Source: JBHHXR01 sp046757205 (GTDB lineage Bacteria > Pseudomonadota > Alphaproteobacteria > Rhodobacterales > Rhodobacteraceae). Taken from it: DNA of 13,807 bases. The notes beneath the pieces are model-generated. The model saw only the letters and a program-made list of their open reading frames with translations. It had not been told where the DNA came from and searched no databases. The stretch is taken from positions 1 to 13,807 of the forward strand of contig JBHHXR010000076.1 in assembly GCA_046757205.1 (NCBI GenBank), read 5' to 3'. Made by a program: the position numbers and the translations under genes. Shown piece after piece: positions 6,219 to 13,440 of the stretch. Position 1 is the first letter of the stretch; every line of letters starts with the position of its first letter.

Positions 6219-7520
6219 ATGCTTGGAAAAAGCCTTATTGCCGCCGGCATCCTTGCCGCGTCGGCGGTGTCCGCATTGGCGGCACCGGTTCAGATCACCT
6301 GGTGGCACGCCATGGGCGGACGCCTTGGGGAAGTCGTGAACGAGATCGCGACCGGTTTCAACGCGTCGCAGAGCGACTACCAGATCACGCCGGTCTACAA
6401 GGGCAACTACGAGGAGACCCTGACCGCCACCATCGCCGCCTTCCGTGCCGGCGAACAGCCGAACATCGTGCAGGTGTTCGACGCCGGTGCGGCCACCATC
6501 ATCGGCGCCAAGGGCGCCGTGGTGCCCGCCGAGGACCTGATCAAGGACGCCGGCGTTTCGTTCGATGCCAACGACTACATTTCCGGCGTGCGCTACTTCT
6601 ATGCCGACAGCGGCGGCAAGATGATCGGCATGCCGTTCAACTCCTCCACGCCGATCATGTACTATAACATCGCGGCGCTGAAAAAGGCGGGCGTCGAACC
6701 GCCCGAGACCTGGGAGGATTTCGAGGCGATCGCGCCGAAACTGAAGGCGGCGGGTTATGTGCCGATGGCGCAGTCGCATCTGCCGTGGATCTTCACCGAG
6801 AACTTCTTCTCGCGCCACAACCTGCCGTTCGCCAGCAACAACAACGGGTTCGACGGCGTCAAGGGCACCAAGATCCTGATCAACAACCCGGCGATCAAGA
6901 TGCACTTCACCAAGCTGAAGGGTTGGATCGACGCCGGTCTGTTCGGCTATTACGGCACCGGCTGGGGCGACAACCAGTCGGCTTTCGAGAACCAGGAAGC
7001 GGCCATGTGGCTGGGTTCTTCGGGTTCGTTCGGCGGCTTGCTGAAGTCGGCCGATTTCGAGTTCTCGGCGACACAACTGCCGTACTGGAAATCGGTGACC
7101 GACAAGCCCTACCAGACCTTCATCGGCGGCGCGGCGCTGTTCGCCATGTCGGGCAAGGCCGACGACGAGAACCGGGCATCGGCTGAGTTCTTCAAGTACC
7201 TGTCGTCGCCGGAGGTTCAGCTTCTGTGGCACAAGGAGACCGGATACGTGCCGATCACCACGGCAGCCTACGACCTTGCGAAGTCCCAGGGGTACTACGA
7301 CCAGACACCGCAGGCGGAAGTCGGCATCCAGCAGCTTTCCGGCACACCGGGTGACTTCACCAAGGGCTACCGGATGGGTTTCTACGTGCAGATCCGCGAC
7401 GTGCTGAACCGGGAATACGGCCGCATCATCTCGGGCGATACCGATGTCGACTCGGCATTCGAGATCATGGAGAAGGAAGCCAACAAGCTTCTGGAGCGGT
7501 TCGCCAAGACCACGGGCTGA
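6219..7520 (+). CDS. ugpB: sn-glycerol-3-phosphate ABC transporter substrate-binding protein
   Basis: This is the periplasmic binding protein (433 residues; E. coli UgpB is 438) that captures sn-glycerol-3-phosphate or glycerophosphodiesters such as glycerophosphocholine for import. A Sec signal peptide (about 1-22, cleavage after ALA) precedes the mature start APVQITWWHAMGGRLGE. UgpB signature segments are visible: YKGNYEETL (60-68), FNSSTP (140-145), LPFASNNNGFDG (202-213), FIGGAALF (301-308), TGYVPITTAAYDL (341-353) and the ligand-arginine region YRMGFYVQIR (384-393). The acidic ligand residue in the E. coli QVYEVG segment is Asp here (QVFDAG). The ATG at 6219 is chosen over an upstream in-frame TTG at 6204, because GGGGAG lies 7 nt upstream and the signal peptide starts there. 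It is the first gene of ugpB-A-E-C. Confidence 0.95.
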   Translation: MLGKSLIAAGILAASAVSALAAPVQITWWHAMGGRLGEVVNEIATGFNASQSDYQITPVYKGNYEETLTATIAAFRAGEQPNIVQVFDAGAATIIGAKGAVVPAEDLIKDAGVSFDANDYISGVRYFYADSGGKMIGMPFNSSTPIMYYNIAALKKAGVEPPETWEDFEAIAPKLKAAGYVPMAQSHLPWIFTENFFSRHNLPFASNNNGFDGVKGTKILINNPAIKMHFTKLKGWIDAGLFGYYGTGWGDNQSAFENQEAAMWLGSSGSFGGLLKSADFEFSATQLPYWKSVTDKPYQTFIGGAALFAMSGKADDENRASAEFFKYLSSPEVQLLWHKETGYVPITTAAYDLAKSQGYYDQTPQAEVGIQQLSGTPGDFTKGYRMGFYVQIRDVLNREYGRIISGDTDVDSAFEIMEKEANKLLERFAKTTG

Positions 7521-7538
7521 TATACCGAAACGCGAAAT

Positions 7539-7565
7539 GGCCGGGGGCGGTCGCCGTTCCCGGCC
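7539..7565 (+). promoter_or_regulatory. Long intercistronic hairpin between ugpB and ugpA
   Basis: GGCCGGG (7539-7545) pairs with CCCGGCC (7559-7565). Pairing continues inward through two G-U pairs and three G-C pairs to a TCG triloop, for 12 pairs in all. There is no T-tract after it, so full termination is unlikely. In the E. coli mal operon an intercistronic stem after the binding-protein gene stabilises its mRNA and gives excess binding protein over permease; the same role is inferred here. ugpA lacks an evident Shine-Dalgarno, which would also lower its translation. Confidence 0.6.
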
Positions 7566-7586
7566 CCTCCATGTTCGATAATACCC

Positions 7587-8468
7587 ATGAAAAGAGCCCA
7601 GTTTACAAGTTCGTGGCTGCCCTATCTGCTGCTGGTGCCGCAGATGGCGATCATCGCGATATTCTTCCTCTGGCCGGCGGGCGAGGCGATCCGCTCGTCT
7701 TTCTATCTCGAGGACCCGTTCTTCGGCAACGCGACCTTCGTCGGTTTCGAGAACTACACCGACGCCGTCACCCGCTCGGACTACCAGCGCACCGCCTGGT
7801 TCACCGCCGCATTCACCGCCATCGTGGCGCTGGTGTCGCTGGCGCTGGGGTTGTTGTTCGCGGTGTCCGCCGATCAGGTGCTGCGCGCGCAGAACAGCTA
7901 CAAGACGCTGCTGATGTGGGTCTACGCCATCGCGCCGCCGGTGGCGGGGCTGATCGGCATCATGCTGTTCGACCAGCATATCGGCCCGCTGGTGGATTTC
8001 GCCGCGCTGTTCGGCTGGAACGTGCGGGTCGGGGTGGACTACATGGACACCGCCTTCGCGATGACCGTTGTCGCCACCTGGAAGCAGATCCCCTACAATT
8101 TCATCTTCTTCCTGTCCGGGTTGCAGTCGATCCCGAATTCGCTGCGCGAGGCGGCGGCCATCGACTGCCGGTCGTCGACGCGGCGGTTCTGGACGGTGAT
8201 TTTTCCGCTGCTGGCGCCGACCTCGTTCTTCCTGCTGGTGCTGAACATCACCTACGCCTTCTTCGAGACCTTCGGGGTCATCGACCTGATGGTGAAGGGC
8301 GAGCCGGGCAACAACCCGCAGACGCTGGTCTACAAGGTGTTTCTCGACGGTTTCCGCGGCAACGACCTGGGCGGATCGGCGGCGCAGTCGGTGATCCTGA
8401 TGGTGATCGTTCTGGCGCTGACGGTGGTGCAGTTCCGCCTGATCGAGCGCCGTGTGCACTATACCTGA
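7587..8468 (+). CDS. ugpA: sn-glycerol-3-phosphate ABC transporter permease UgpA
   Basis: The first inner-membrane permease subunit of the importer (293 residues, family about 295), with six predicted helices. It begins with the family pattern SSWLPYLLLVPQ (8-19), IFFLWPAGEAIRSSF and FVGFENY. The later segments WKQIPYNFIFFLSGLQSIP and SFFLLVLNITYAFFETFGVIDL match UgpA. The cytoplasmic EAA loop, which contacts the ATPase, reads EAAAIDCRSSTRRF: the normally near-invariant Gly after Asp is Cys194 and the next Ala is Arg. The gene lies 66 bp downstream of ugpB, across a strong hairpin. The ATG at 7587 is supported by homology, as no clear Shine-Dalgarno precedes it. An out-of-frame ATG at 7571 opens only a shadow frame. 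Confidence 0.95.
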   Translation: MKRAQFTSSWLPYLLLVPQMAIIAIFFLWPAGEAIRSSFYLEDPFFGNATFVGFENYTDAVTRSDYQRTAWFTAAFTAIVALVSLALGLLFAVSADQVLRAQNSYKTLLMWVYAIAPPVAGLIGIMLFDQHIGPLVDFAALFGWNVRVGVDYMDTAFAMTVVATWKQIPYNFIFFLSGLQSIPNSLREAAAIDCRSSTRRFWTVIFPLLAPTSFFLLVLNITYAFFETFGVIDLMVKGEPGNNPQTLVYKVFLDGFRGNDLGGSAAQSVILMVIVLALTVVQFRLIERRVHYT

Positions 8469-8477
8469 GGGGGCGGC

Positions 8478-9320
8478 ATGAAGAGAGTGCGGCTATACGA
8501 CCACATCGTCCTTCTGATCGGCGTGTTCCTGATGATGGCGCCGCTGGTGATCGCCTTCACCACCTCGAGTTTCGAGCCGGTGGTGATCCACCGAAACGGC
8601 ATGCAGCTCGGCTGGGGCGGCAATTTCATCGACACCTACGACGCCGTCCTGACCAGGAAAGGCGGCTTTTCCGGCGATGTGACGGGGCTGCTGATGACCC
8701 AGAACTCGTTCATCCTCGGGCTCGGCTTCGCCGCCGGCAAGATCGTGGTATCGATGCTGGCGGCCTACGCCATCGTCTATTTCCGCTTCCGGCTGGCCAG
8801 CGTGTTCTTCTGGATCATCTTCACCACGCTGCTGCTGCCGCTGGAGGTGCGCATCCTGCCGTCCTACGAGGTGGTGCAGAGCCTGGGGCTGTTGAACAGC
8901 TATACCGGGCTGATCCTGCCGCTCATCGCTTCGGCGACCGGCACGTTCTTCTTCCGCCAGTTCTTCCGATCCGTGCCGGAGGAAATGGTCGAGGCGGCGC
9001 GGATCGACGGCGCCGGACCGTTCCGCTTCTTCTTCGACATTCTGGTGCCGCTCAGCCGCACCATGATCGCGGCGATCTTCATCATCATGTTCGTGGTCGG
9101 CTGGAACCAGTACTTGTGGCCGACGCTGATGACCACCGAAGAGGGCTATTTCACGCTGGTGCGCGGCATCAAGCAAGTGATGCAGGTCTATATCGGTGCC
9201 GACATACCCGACTACAACGAGGCGCTCGCCATGGCCATCCTGGCCATGCTGCCGCCGGCGCTGGTGATCGTCATCTTCCAGCGCATGTTCATCAAGGGAC
9301 TGGTGGAATCCGAAAAATGA
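8478..9320 (+). CDS. ugpE: sn-glycerol-3-phosphate ABC transporter permease UgpE
   Basis: The second permease subunit (280 residues, the usual UgpE length), forming the heterodimeric channel with UgpA. It opens with LYDHIVLLIGVFLMMAPLV (6-24), the UgpE N-terminal helix. The central region has LPLEVRILPSYEVVQSLGLLNSY-type sequence (120-142). The EAA loop is canonical (EAARIDGAGPFRFF, 172-185), unlike that of UgpA. VVGWNQYLWPTLMTT follows in the next helix pair. The start is 9 bp after the ugpA stop, with a strong Shine-Dalgarno (GAGGGGG) overlapping that stop codon. Its stop overlaps the ugpC start by 4 bp. Confidence 0.95.
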   Translation: MKRVRLYDHIVLLIGVFLMMAPLVIAFTTSSFEPVVIHRNGMQLGWGGNFIDTYDAVLTRKGGFSGDVTGLLMTQNSFILGLGFAAGKIVVSMLAAYAIVYFRFRLASVFFWIIFTTLLLPLEVRILPSYEVVQSLGLLNSYTGLILPLIASATGTFFFRQFFRSVPEEMVEAARIDGAGPFRFFFDILVPLSRTMIAAIFIIMFVVGWNQYLWPTLMTTEEGYFTLVRGIKQVMQVYIGADIPDYNEALAMAILAMLPPALVIVIFQRMFIKGLVESEK

Positions 9321-10360
9321 GCACGCTTGAAATTCGCAACGTGGTGAAGCGCTACCCGAACGGCGCACTGGCGGTAAAGGGTGTGAACGTCACCGTGGAG
9401 GACGGCGAGCTTGTGGTTTTCGTCGGACCCTCGGGCTGCGGCAAGTCCACGCTGCTGCGCATGGTGGCCGGGCTGGAGAGCGTGACCGAGGGCGAGGTGG
9501 AACTGGCGGGCCGCGTGGTCAACGACATCGAACCGGCGGACCGCAACATCGCCATGGTGTTCCAGAACTATGCGCTCTATCCGCACATGACGGTGCGCGG
9601 CAACCTCGCCTACGGGCTGAAGAACCGTGGTATGGCGAAGGACGAGATTGCCCGGCGCGTGCAGGATGCCGGGGAACTTCTGCAGATCGGCGAGTTTCTC
9701 GACCGCAAGCCGAGCCAGCTTTCCGGCGGCCAGCGCCAGCGGGTGGCGATGGGCCGCGCCATTGTCCGCAGCCCGGCGATATTCCTGTTCGACGAACCGC
9801 TTTCCAACCTCGACGCCAAGCTGCGCAACCAGATGCGGCTGGAAATCAAACGGCTGCAGAAGCGGCTCGGCACCGCCGCCGTCTATGTCACCCACGACCA
9901 GGTGGAGGCGATGACGCTGGCCGACCGCATCGTTGTGCTGAGCGAAGGCGAGGTCGAGCAGATCGGCACCCCGGCCGAAGTCTACGGCAAGCCGGCCTCG
10001 ATCTTCGTGGCGAGTTTCATCGGCGCGCCGCCGATGAACCTTGTCCCGGTCGAATGCTCGGGGGGCGAGATCCGGCTCGGCGGGGCCAGCCTGCCGGCGC
10101 CGGTGGATTTCGAGGGCAAGGCGATCCTCGGCGTGCGCCCGGAACGCGCGCGTGTCGCCGGCAACGGCGAGGGCCTGAAGCTGAACGTGGACGCGGTCGA
10201 GGAACTGGGCGCAAACCGGCTGCTGCACGGCACGCTCGACGGCCATTCCTTCACGGCCAATCAGGATTCGGAGGCGCCGTTGCCTGAGGGCGAGGCGTCC
10301 TTGCGGCTGGCCTCGGGCGATCTGCACCTGTTCGACGCCGGGACCGGCCGCCGGCTGTGA
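9317..10360 (+). CDS. ugpC: sn-glycerol-3-phosphate ABC transporter ATP-binding protein UgpC
   Basis: The 347-residue ATPase that drives the UgpAE channel from the cytoplasmic side. The ATPase domain is complete: Walker A GPSGCGKST (37-45), Q-loop Gln83, signature LSGGQRQRV (135-143), Walker B IFLFDEP (155-161), D-loop SNLDAK and switch His193. The region after about residue 235 (FIGAPPMNLVPVE, LGVRPERARV) is the OB/TOBE regulatory domain of MalK/UgpC-type ATPases. In E. coli this tail is involved in inhibition by phosphate. The start overlaps the ugpE stop (ATGA), and the stop overlaps the GTG of the next gene (GTGA), so all three are translationally linked. UgpC and MalK are alike; the assignment rests mainly on the operon. 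Confidence 0.94.
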   Translation: MSTLEIRNVVKRYPNGALAVKGVNVTVEDGELVVFVGPSGCGKSTLLRMVAGLESVTEGEVELAGRVVNDIEPADRNIAMVFQNYALYPHMTVRGNLAYGLKNRGMAKDEIARRVQDAGELLQIGEFLDRKPSQLSGGQRQRVAMGRAIVRSPAIFLFDEPLSNLDAKLRNQMRLEIKRLQKRLGTAAVYVTHDQVEAMTLADRIVVLSEGEVEQIGTPAEVYGKPASIFVASFIGAPPMNLVPVECSGGEIRLGGASLPAPVDFEGKAILGVRPERARVAGNGEGLKLNVDAVEELGANRLLHGTLDGHSFTANQDSEAPLPEGEASLRLASGDLHLFDAGTGRRL

Positions 10361-11055
10361 GCCTGGCGGCCGCCGCGCGGCGGGCAAAGGGCGTTCCGCG
10401 GTTTCTCGGGGTGCGGTTCGATGCCTCCGGGCGGGCCTTGCGCTGTTCCGGCAACACCGTCATCGCACATGTACACGAAGGCCCGGCGAAAACGGCTCTG
10501 GACGAAGCGCGGAGCCGTTTGAGCGCAACCTCTGCCGGGCGGTGTTTCGCCTGGCTGCCGGCATCGAGTTACCACATGACCATCTTCGACGGCCTGCTGC
10601 ACGACCGGCGCGACGCCGGCCACTGGCCCGGCGCGCTGCCGCGCGACGCATCGAACGCGGCGGCCGACGCCTTCATGTCGTCGCGTCTTTCATCGGTGCC
10701 GGTCCCGGAGGGCGGCTTTGCCATGCGCGCGACCGCCATCGGCGGCTTCGAAAGCGGGGCGGTGGCGGCCCGGCTGGCGCCGGCGGACGCGGCGGCGCAG
10801 GCCCGTCTGCGGCGCTATCGCGATGCTCTGGCGGCGGCGACCGGCCTTGCGCACAGGCCCGGCCACGCGGCCTATGTCTTCCACATCACGCTGGCCTATC
10901 TGATTGGCTGGCCGCCAGCCGAAGACGCCGCGTCGTTCGACAGGGCAGCGGAGGCGGAGGCCGAACGGCTGACGCGTGCCCTGCCCGGCCTTCGGCTTGG
11001 CCCGCCGGAGATTTGCCGGTTCGACGACATGTGCCTGTTTCGCCCCCTCTTGTAG
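10357..11055 (+). CDS. 2H phosphoesterase-like protein (DUF1868-like), last gene of the ugp operon
   Basis: This 232-residue cytoplasmic protein has two HxT motifs, SYHMTIFDG (His73, Thr75) and FHITLAYLI (His176, Thr178), about 103 residues apart. That is the catalytic signature of the 2H phosphoesterase superfamily, whose members act on cyclic phosphodiesters, RNA ends or related esters. Family features beside the first motif (FAWLPASSYHMTIFDGL) and the length suggest the DUF1868 group. The GTG start lies inside the ugpC stop (GTGA, 4-bp overlap), with homology beginning soon after (PRFLGVRFDASG), so it is translationally coupled to the importer ATPase. In some ugp operons this position holds ugpQ, a metal-dependent GDPD-fold enzyme unrelated in sequence. 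A role in cleaving an imported glycerophosphodiester, or a cyclic product of it, is inference. No terminator is evident in the 115 bp after it. Confidence 0.8.
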   Translation: MSLAAAARRAKGVPRFLGVRFDASGRALRCSGNTVIAHVHEGPAKTALDEARSRLSATSAGRCFAWLPASSYHMTIFDGLLHDRRDAGHWPGALPRDASNAAADAFMSSRLSSVPVPEGGFAMRATAIGGFESGAVAARLAPADAAAQARLRRYRDALAAATGLAHRPGHAAYVFHITLAYLIGWPPAEDAASFDRAAEAEAERLTRALPGLRLGPPEICRFDDMCLFRPLL

Positions 11056-11170
11056 GGCCGGTCGGCGGTGACGCGATTGTGTTCATTCAGCCCGCGTGGC
11101 GCGGCACCAACCCCTTGCCCGAGCGAACCTCCCCGCCTTACCATCCGGGAAAACGGCAATAGGTGGCGAC

Positions 11171-12094
11171 ATGCGGAAATCTTCCCTGATCCTCGGGCTT
11201 GTCTGCCTTGTCATTTCGCACGCCGTCGCGGCGCCCGCGCAGGATTTCCACGATGGCGTCGAGGCCGCGGGCGCGGGCGACTATGCGGCGGCGCTGGGCG
11301 TCTGGCGGCCGCTGGCCGAGGGCGGCCACGCGCAGGCGCAGCACAACATGGGCATTCTCTACCAGCAGGGCCTCGGCGTCGCGAGGAACCAGGCCGAGGC
11401 GCTCAGATGGTTCCGGCTGGCCGCCGATCAGGGAATTGCCGCGGCGCAGTACAATATCGCAGTCAGCTACTTTTCCGGCGACGGGCTGGCGCAGGATTAC
11501 GCCGAGGCCGCGAAATGGTATCGCAAGGCCGCCGCGCTCGGCCATGCCGAGGCACAGGGCAATCTCGGCGTCGCCTATCACCGCGGCTTCGGGGTGCGGC
11601 AGGATTTTCGCGAGGCGATGCGGTGGTACCAGAAGGCAGCCGCCAAGGGGGTCGCCTCGGCGCAGTACAACATCGGCGTGATGTTCGGCGAAGGCGATGG
11701 CGTGCCGCGGGATTTCGCCGTCGCCGCGCGCTGGTACCAGATGGCGGCCGAACAGGGTTATGCCGGGGCGCAGCTCAACCTCGGAACGCTCTACGCGCTC
11801 GGCGAAGGCGTCGAGACCGATTTCGACGCGGCCGTGAAGTGGTTTCGCGCGGCGGCGCGGCAGGGGGTCGCGGAAGCGCAGTTCAACCTCGGCATAAGCT
11901 ACCTCCTGGGCAACGGCGTGCCAAGGGATGCGGGGCTCGCCTACATGTGGCTGAGCGTGTCGGCGATGAACGGCGACGCGGACGCGCCCGGCGTGCAACG
12001 CAGTTTGGTTCCCAGGATGCAGCGCGACGACGTGCAGGAGGCCAAACGGCGGGCCCGCGACTGCATCGACTCGGGATACCGCGAATGCGGGTGA
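11171..12094 (+). CDS. Secreted Sel1-repeat protein
   Basis: A 307-residue exported protein. A signal peptide (about 1-22, ISHAVAAPAQ) is followed by a degenerate first unit (AGDYAAALGVWRPLAEGG). Six consecutive 36-residue Sel1 repeats come next, each with the pattern AxAQxNLGxxYxxGxGVxxDxxEAxxWxRxAAxxG, spanning about residues 60-275. The tail is basic and Cys-containing. Sel1 repeats form an alpha-solenoid used for protein-protein contacts, often in the periplasm or envelope; no enzymatic role is implied. The ATG at 11171 is preferred to one at 11096 because AGGTGG precedes it and the signal peptide begins there. It is paralogous to the gene at the right edge and convergent with the M50 protease gene. 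Confidence 0.88.
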   Translation: MRKSSLILGLVCLVISHAVAAPAQDFHDGVEAAGAGDYAAALGVWRPLAEGGHAQAQHNMGILYQQGLGVARNQAEALRWFRLAADQGIAAAQYNIAVSYFSGDGLAQDYAEAAKWYRKAAALGHAEAQGNLGVAYHRGFGVRQDFREAMRWYQKAAAKGVASAQYNIGVMFGEGDGVPRDFAVAARWYQMAAEQGYAGAQLNLGTLYALGEGVETDFDAAVKWFRAAARQGVAEAQFNLGISYLLGNGVPRDAGLAYMWLSVSAMNGDADAPGVQRSLVPRMQRDDVQEAKRRARDCIDSGYRECG

Positions 12095-12098
12095 AGCG

Positions 12099-12118
12099 CG
12101 CCGCCGGTCCCGGCCGCG
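12099..12118. terminator. Hairpin in the 25-bp convergent gap, possible bidirectional terminator
   Basis: CGCCGCCGG (12099-12107) and CCGGCCGCG (12110-12118) are inverted repeats with one mismatch and fill almost the whole gap between two convergent stop codons. The position fits a shared terminator, but there is no T-tract on either strand. Confidence 0.4.
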
Positions 12119-12119
12119 A

Positions 12120-13247
12120 TCAGCCGCCGAGCGAATTGCGCAGGGCGAAGTAGGCCAGCAGGTCGGACAGCGATACCACGCCCAGCAGCCTGCGTCCGTC
12201 CGCGACGAGATATTTCCGCCGTCCGGTCCGGTTCAGGATTTCCACCACTTCCGCGGTCGGCCGGTCCGGGCTGAGCGTGTTGGCGTCATCGACCGGCACC
12301 ATGACGTCATGGACCGTGGTGCGCGGCCAGTCGCCGCGGGCGACGCCGTTCACCTGCCGATGGTCGACGTAGCCCAGCAGCACGCCGTTGGCGACCACCG
12401 GCAGGAAGCTGACATTGCGCGCCAGCATGACATCGTGCACCAGCCGGTCGAGCGGCATGTCGGGATCGGCGCAGACCGGATCGGTGGTCATCAACTCGCC
12501 GATGCGATGATCCTTCATCACGGTCTTCAGGCGCAGGCTCTGGTACGAGGACGTCGATGCGTTGAAGACGAAGAAGCCGATCAGGATCATCCACAACGCG
12601 CCGATGCCGCCGCCGGAAAAAACCCGCATCAGCCCGTATACCATCAGGAACACGCCGAAAAGCGTGCCGAGCCGGCTCGATGTGCGGGTCGCCGCCTGCA
12701 GGTCGCCGCTTCTCCACCACAGCGCGGCGCGCAGGACGCGGCCGCCGTCCATCGGAAAGGCGGGCACCAGGTTGAAGATCGCCAGCACCAGGTTGATGAA
12801 GCCGAGATAGGAGAAGAAGGCGAGTGCCGCCGGCGATCCGGCCTCGCCGGCGAAGGCGGCGGCCAGCAGGTTGAACAGGAACGCCAGCGCGAAGCTGGCC
12901 AGCGGCCCGGCGATGGCGATCTGGAATTCCGACCTGGCGTCGTGCGGCTCCTCGGTCAGTTCGGCGACGCCGCCGAAGATGAACAGCGTGATGCCGCCGA
13001 CCTTGAGCCCGAAGCGCCGCGCCACCAGCGAATGCGACAGCTCGTGCAGCAGGAGCGAGCCGAACAGCCCGAACATCGCCAGCACGCCGAGACCGAAATA
13101 GACCCCGCTGTCGCGGCCGGGCAGCGAGGCCGGGAAATACTGCGAGGACAGACTCCACACGATCAGCGCGGCGATCAGGAGCCAGCTCGGATCGACGCGG
13201 ATCTCGAAGCCGAGAATACGAAACAGCGGTATCGCGTTCCTGAACAT
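12120..13247 (-). CDS. Site-2-type M50 metalloprotease with two CBS domains
   Basis: A 375-residue inner-membrane zinc protease of the rhomboid-unrelated S2P/SpoIVFB type. About six membrane helices span residues 18-230. The zinc site HELSH (68-72) is in the second or third helix, and the third ligand motif NLVPAFPMDGGR (159-170, NPDG class) supplies Asp167. Two CBS domains follow (about 248-305 and 312-367); in this family they bind adenine nucleotides or similar ligands and gate cytoplasmic access. These enzymes cut transmembrane substrates such as anti-sigma factors, but the substrate here is unknown. A strong Shine-Dalgarno (AAAGGAGG, 13256-13263 on this strand) sits 8 nt before the ATG. 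It lies between two Sel1-repeat genes on the other strand and is divergent from the right-hand one. Confidence 0.93.
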   Translation of the reverse strand: MFRNAIPLFRILGFEIRVDPSWLLIAALIVWSLSSQYFPASLPGRDSGVYFGLGVLAMFGLFGSLLLHELSHSLVARRFGLKVGGITLFIFGGVAELTEEPHDARSEFQIAIAGPLASFALAFLFNLLAAAFAGEAGSPAALAFFSYLGFINLVLAIFNLVPAFPMDGGRVLRAALWWRSGDLQAATRTSSRLGTLFGVFLMVYGLMRVFSGGGIGALWMILIGFFVFNASTSSYQSLRLKTVMKDHRIGELMTTDPVCADPDMPLDRLVHDVMLARNVSFLPVVANGVLLGYVDHRQVNGVARGDWPRTTVHDVMVPVDDANTLSPDRPTAEVVEILNRTGRRKYLVADGRRLLGVVSLSDLLAYFALRNSLGG

Positions 13248-13440
13248 CGCCGCCGCCTCCTTTGCCTGATTTCGCCGGGGCGAACGCCCCTCGCCCCATA
13301 TCTGTTACGAACCGGGGGGCCTTTCAAGTGCGCCCTGCTCGCGCCCCGCGCGGCACCCGGGAAACCCGAACCGCTTCGCTTGGCATTAGGCGCCGTGGCA
13401 GGGTTGGTGTACACTTCCCGGGTGGTCTTGGGGGAACGTC
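13248..13440. promoter_or_regulatory. Divergent promoter region (M50 protease / Sel1 protein)
   Basis: This 193-bp spacer must hold promoters for both divergent genes. It contains an inverted repeat GGGGCG-AA-CGCCCC (13277-13290) in the leader of the protease gene. An 8-bp palindrome GTGTACAC (13407-13414) lies about 27 bp before the Sel1 start. On the minus strand TTGAAA (13328-13322 region) could be a -35 for the protease gene, but no good -10 follows at normal spacing. Operator function of the palindromes is untested. Confidence 0.4.

Noticed and set aside
6216..8459. A 747-codon minus-strand open frame opposite ugpB and ugpA
   Set aside because: The composition is dominated by Arg, His, Gln and Asp (HHRQRQNDHHQ-like), typical of antisense frames in GC-rich genes. 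It shows no domain or start signal.
7571..9316. A single long plus-strand frame of over 900 codons that seems to fuse the ugpA-ugpE region to ugpC
   Set aside because: Its part before 9317 is the out-of-frame shadow of ugpA and ugpE, rich in Arg, Gly and Ala with no domain. The real UgpA and UgpE proteins are in other frames with clear homology, and UgpC starts at its own ATG overlapping ugpE.
11056..11170. Terminator after the ugp operon
   Set aside because: The only hairpin (about 11090-11105) has a bulge, a short stem and no T-tract, so I do not call it.
13291..13328. Sigma-32-like promoter (CTTGAAA and CCCCATAT) before the M50 protease
   Set aside because: The two elements are on opposite strands (CTTGAAA on minus, CCCCATAT on plus), so they cannot form one promoter.
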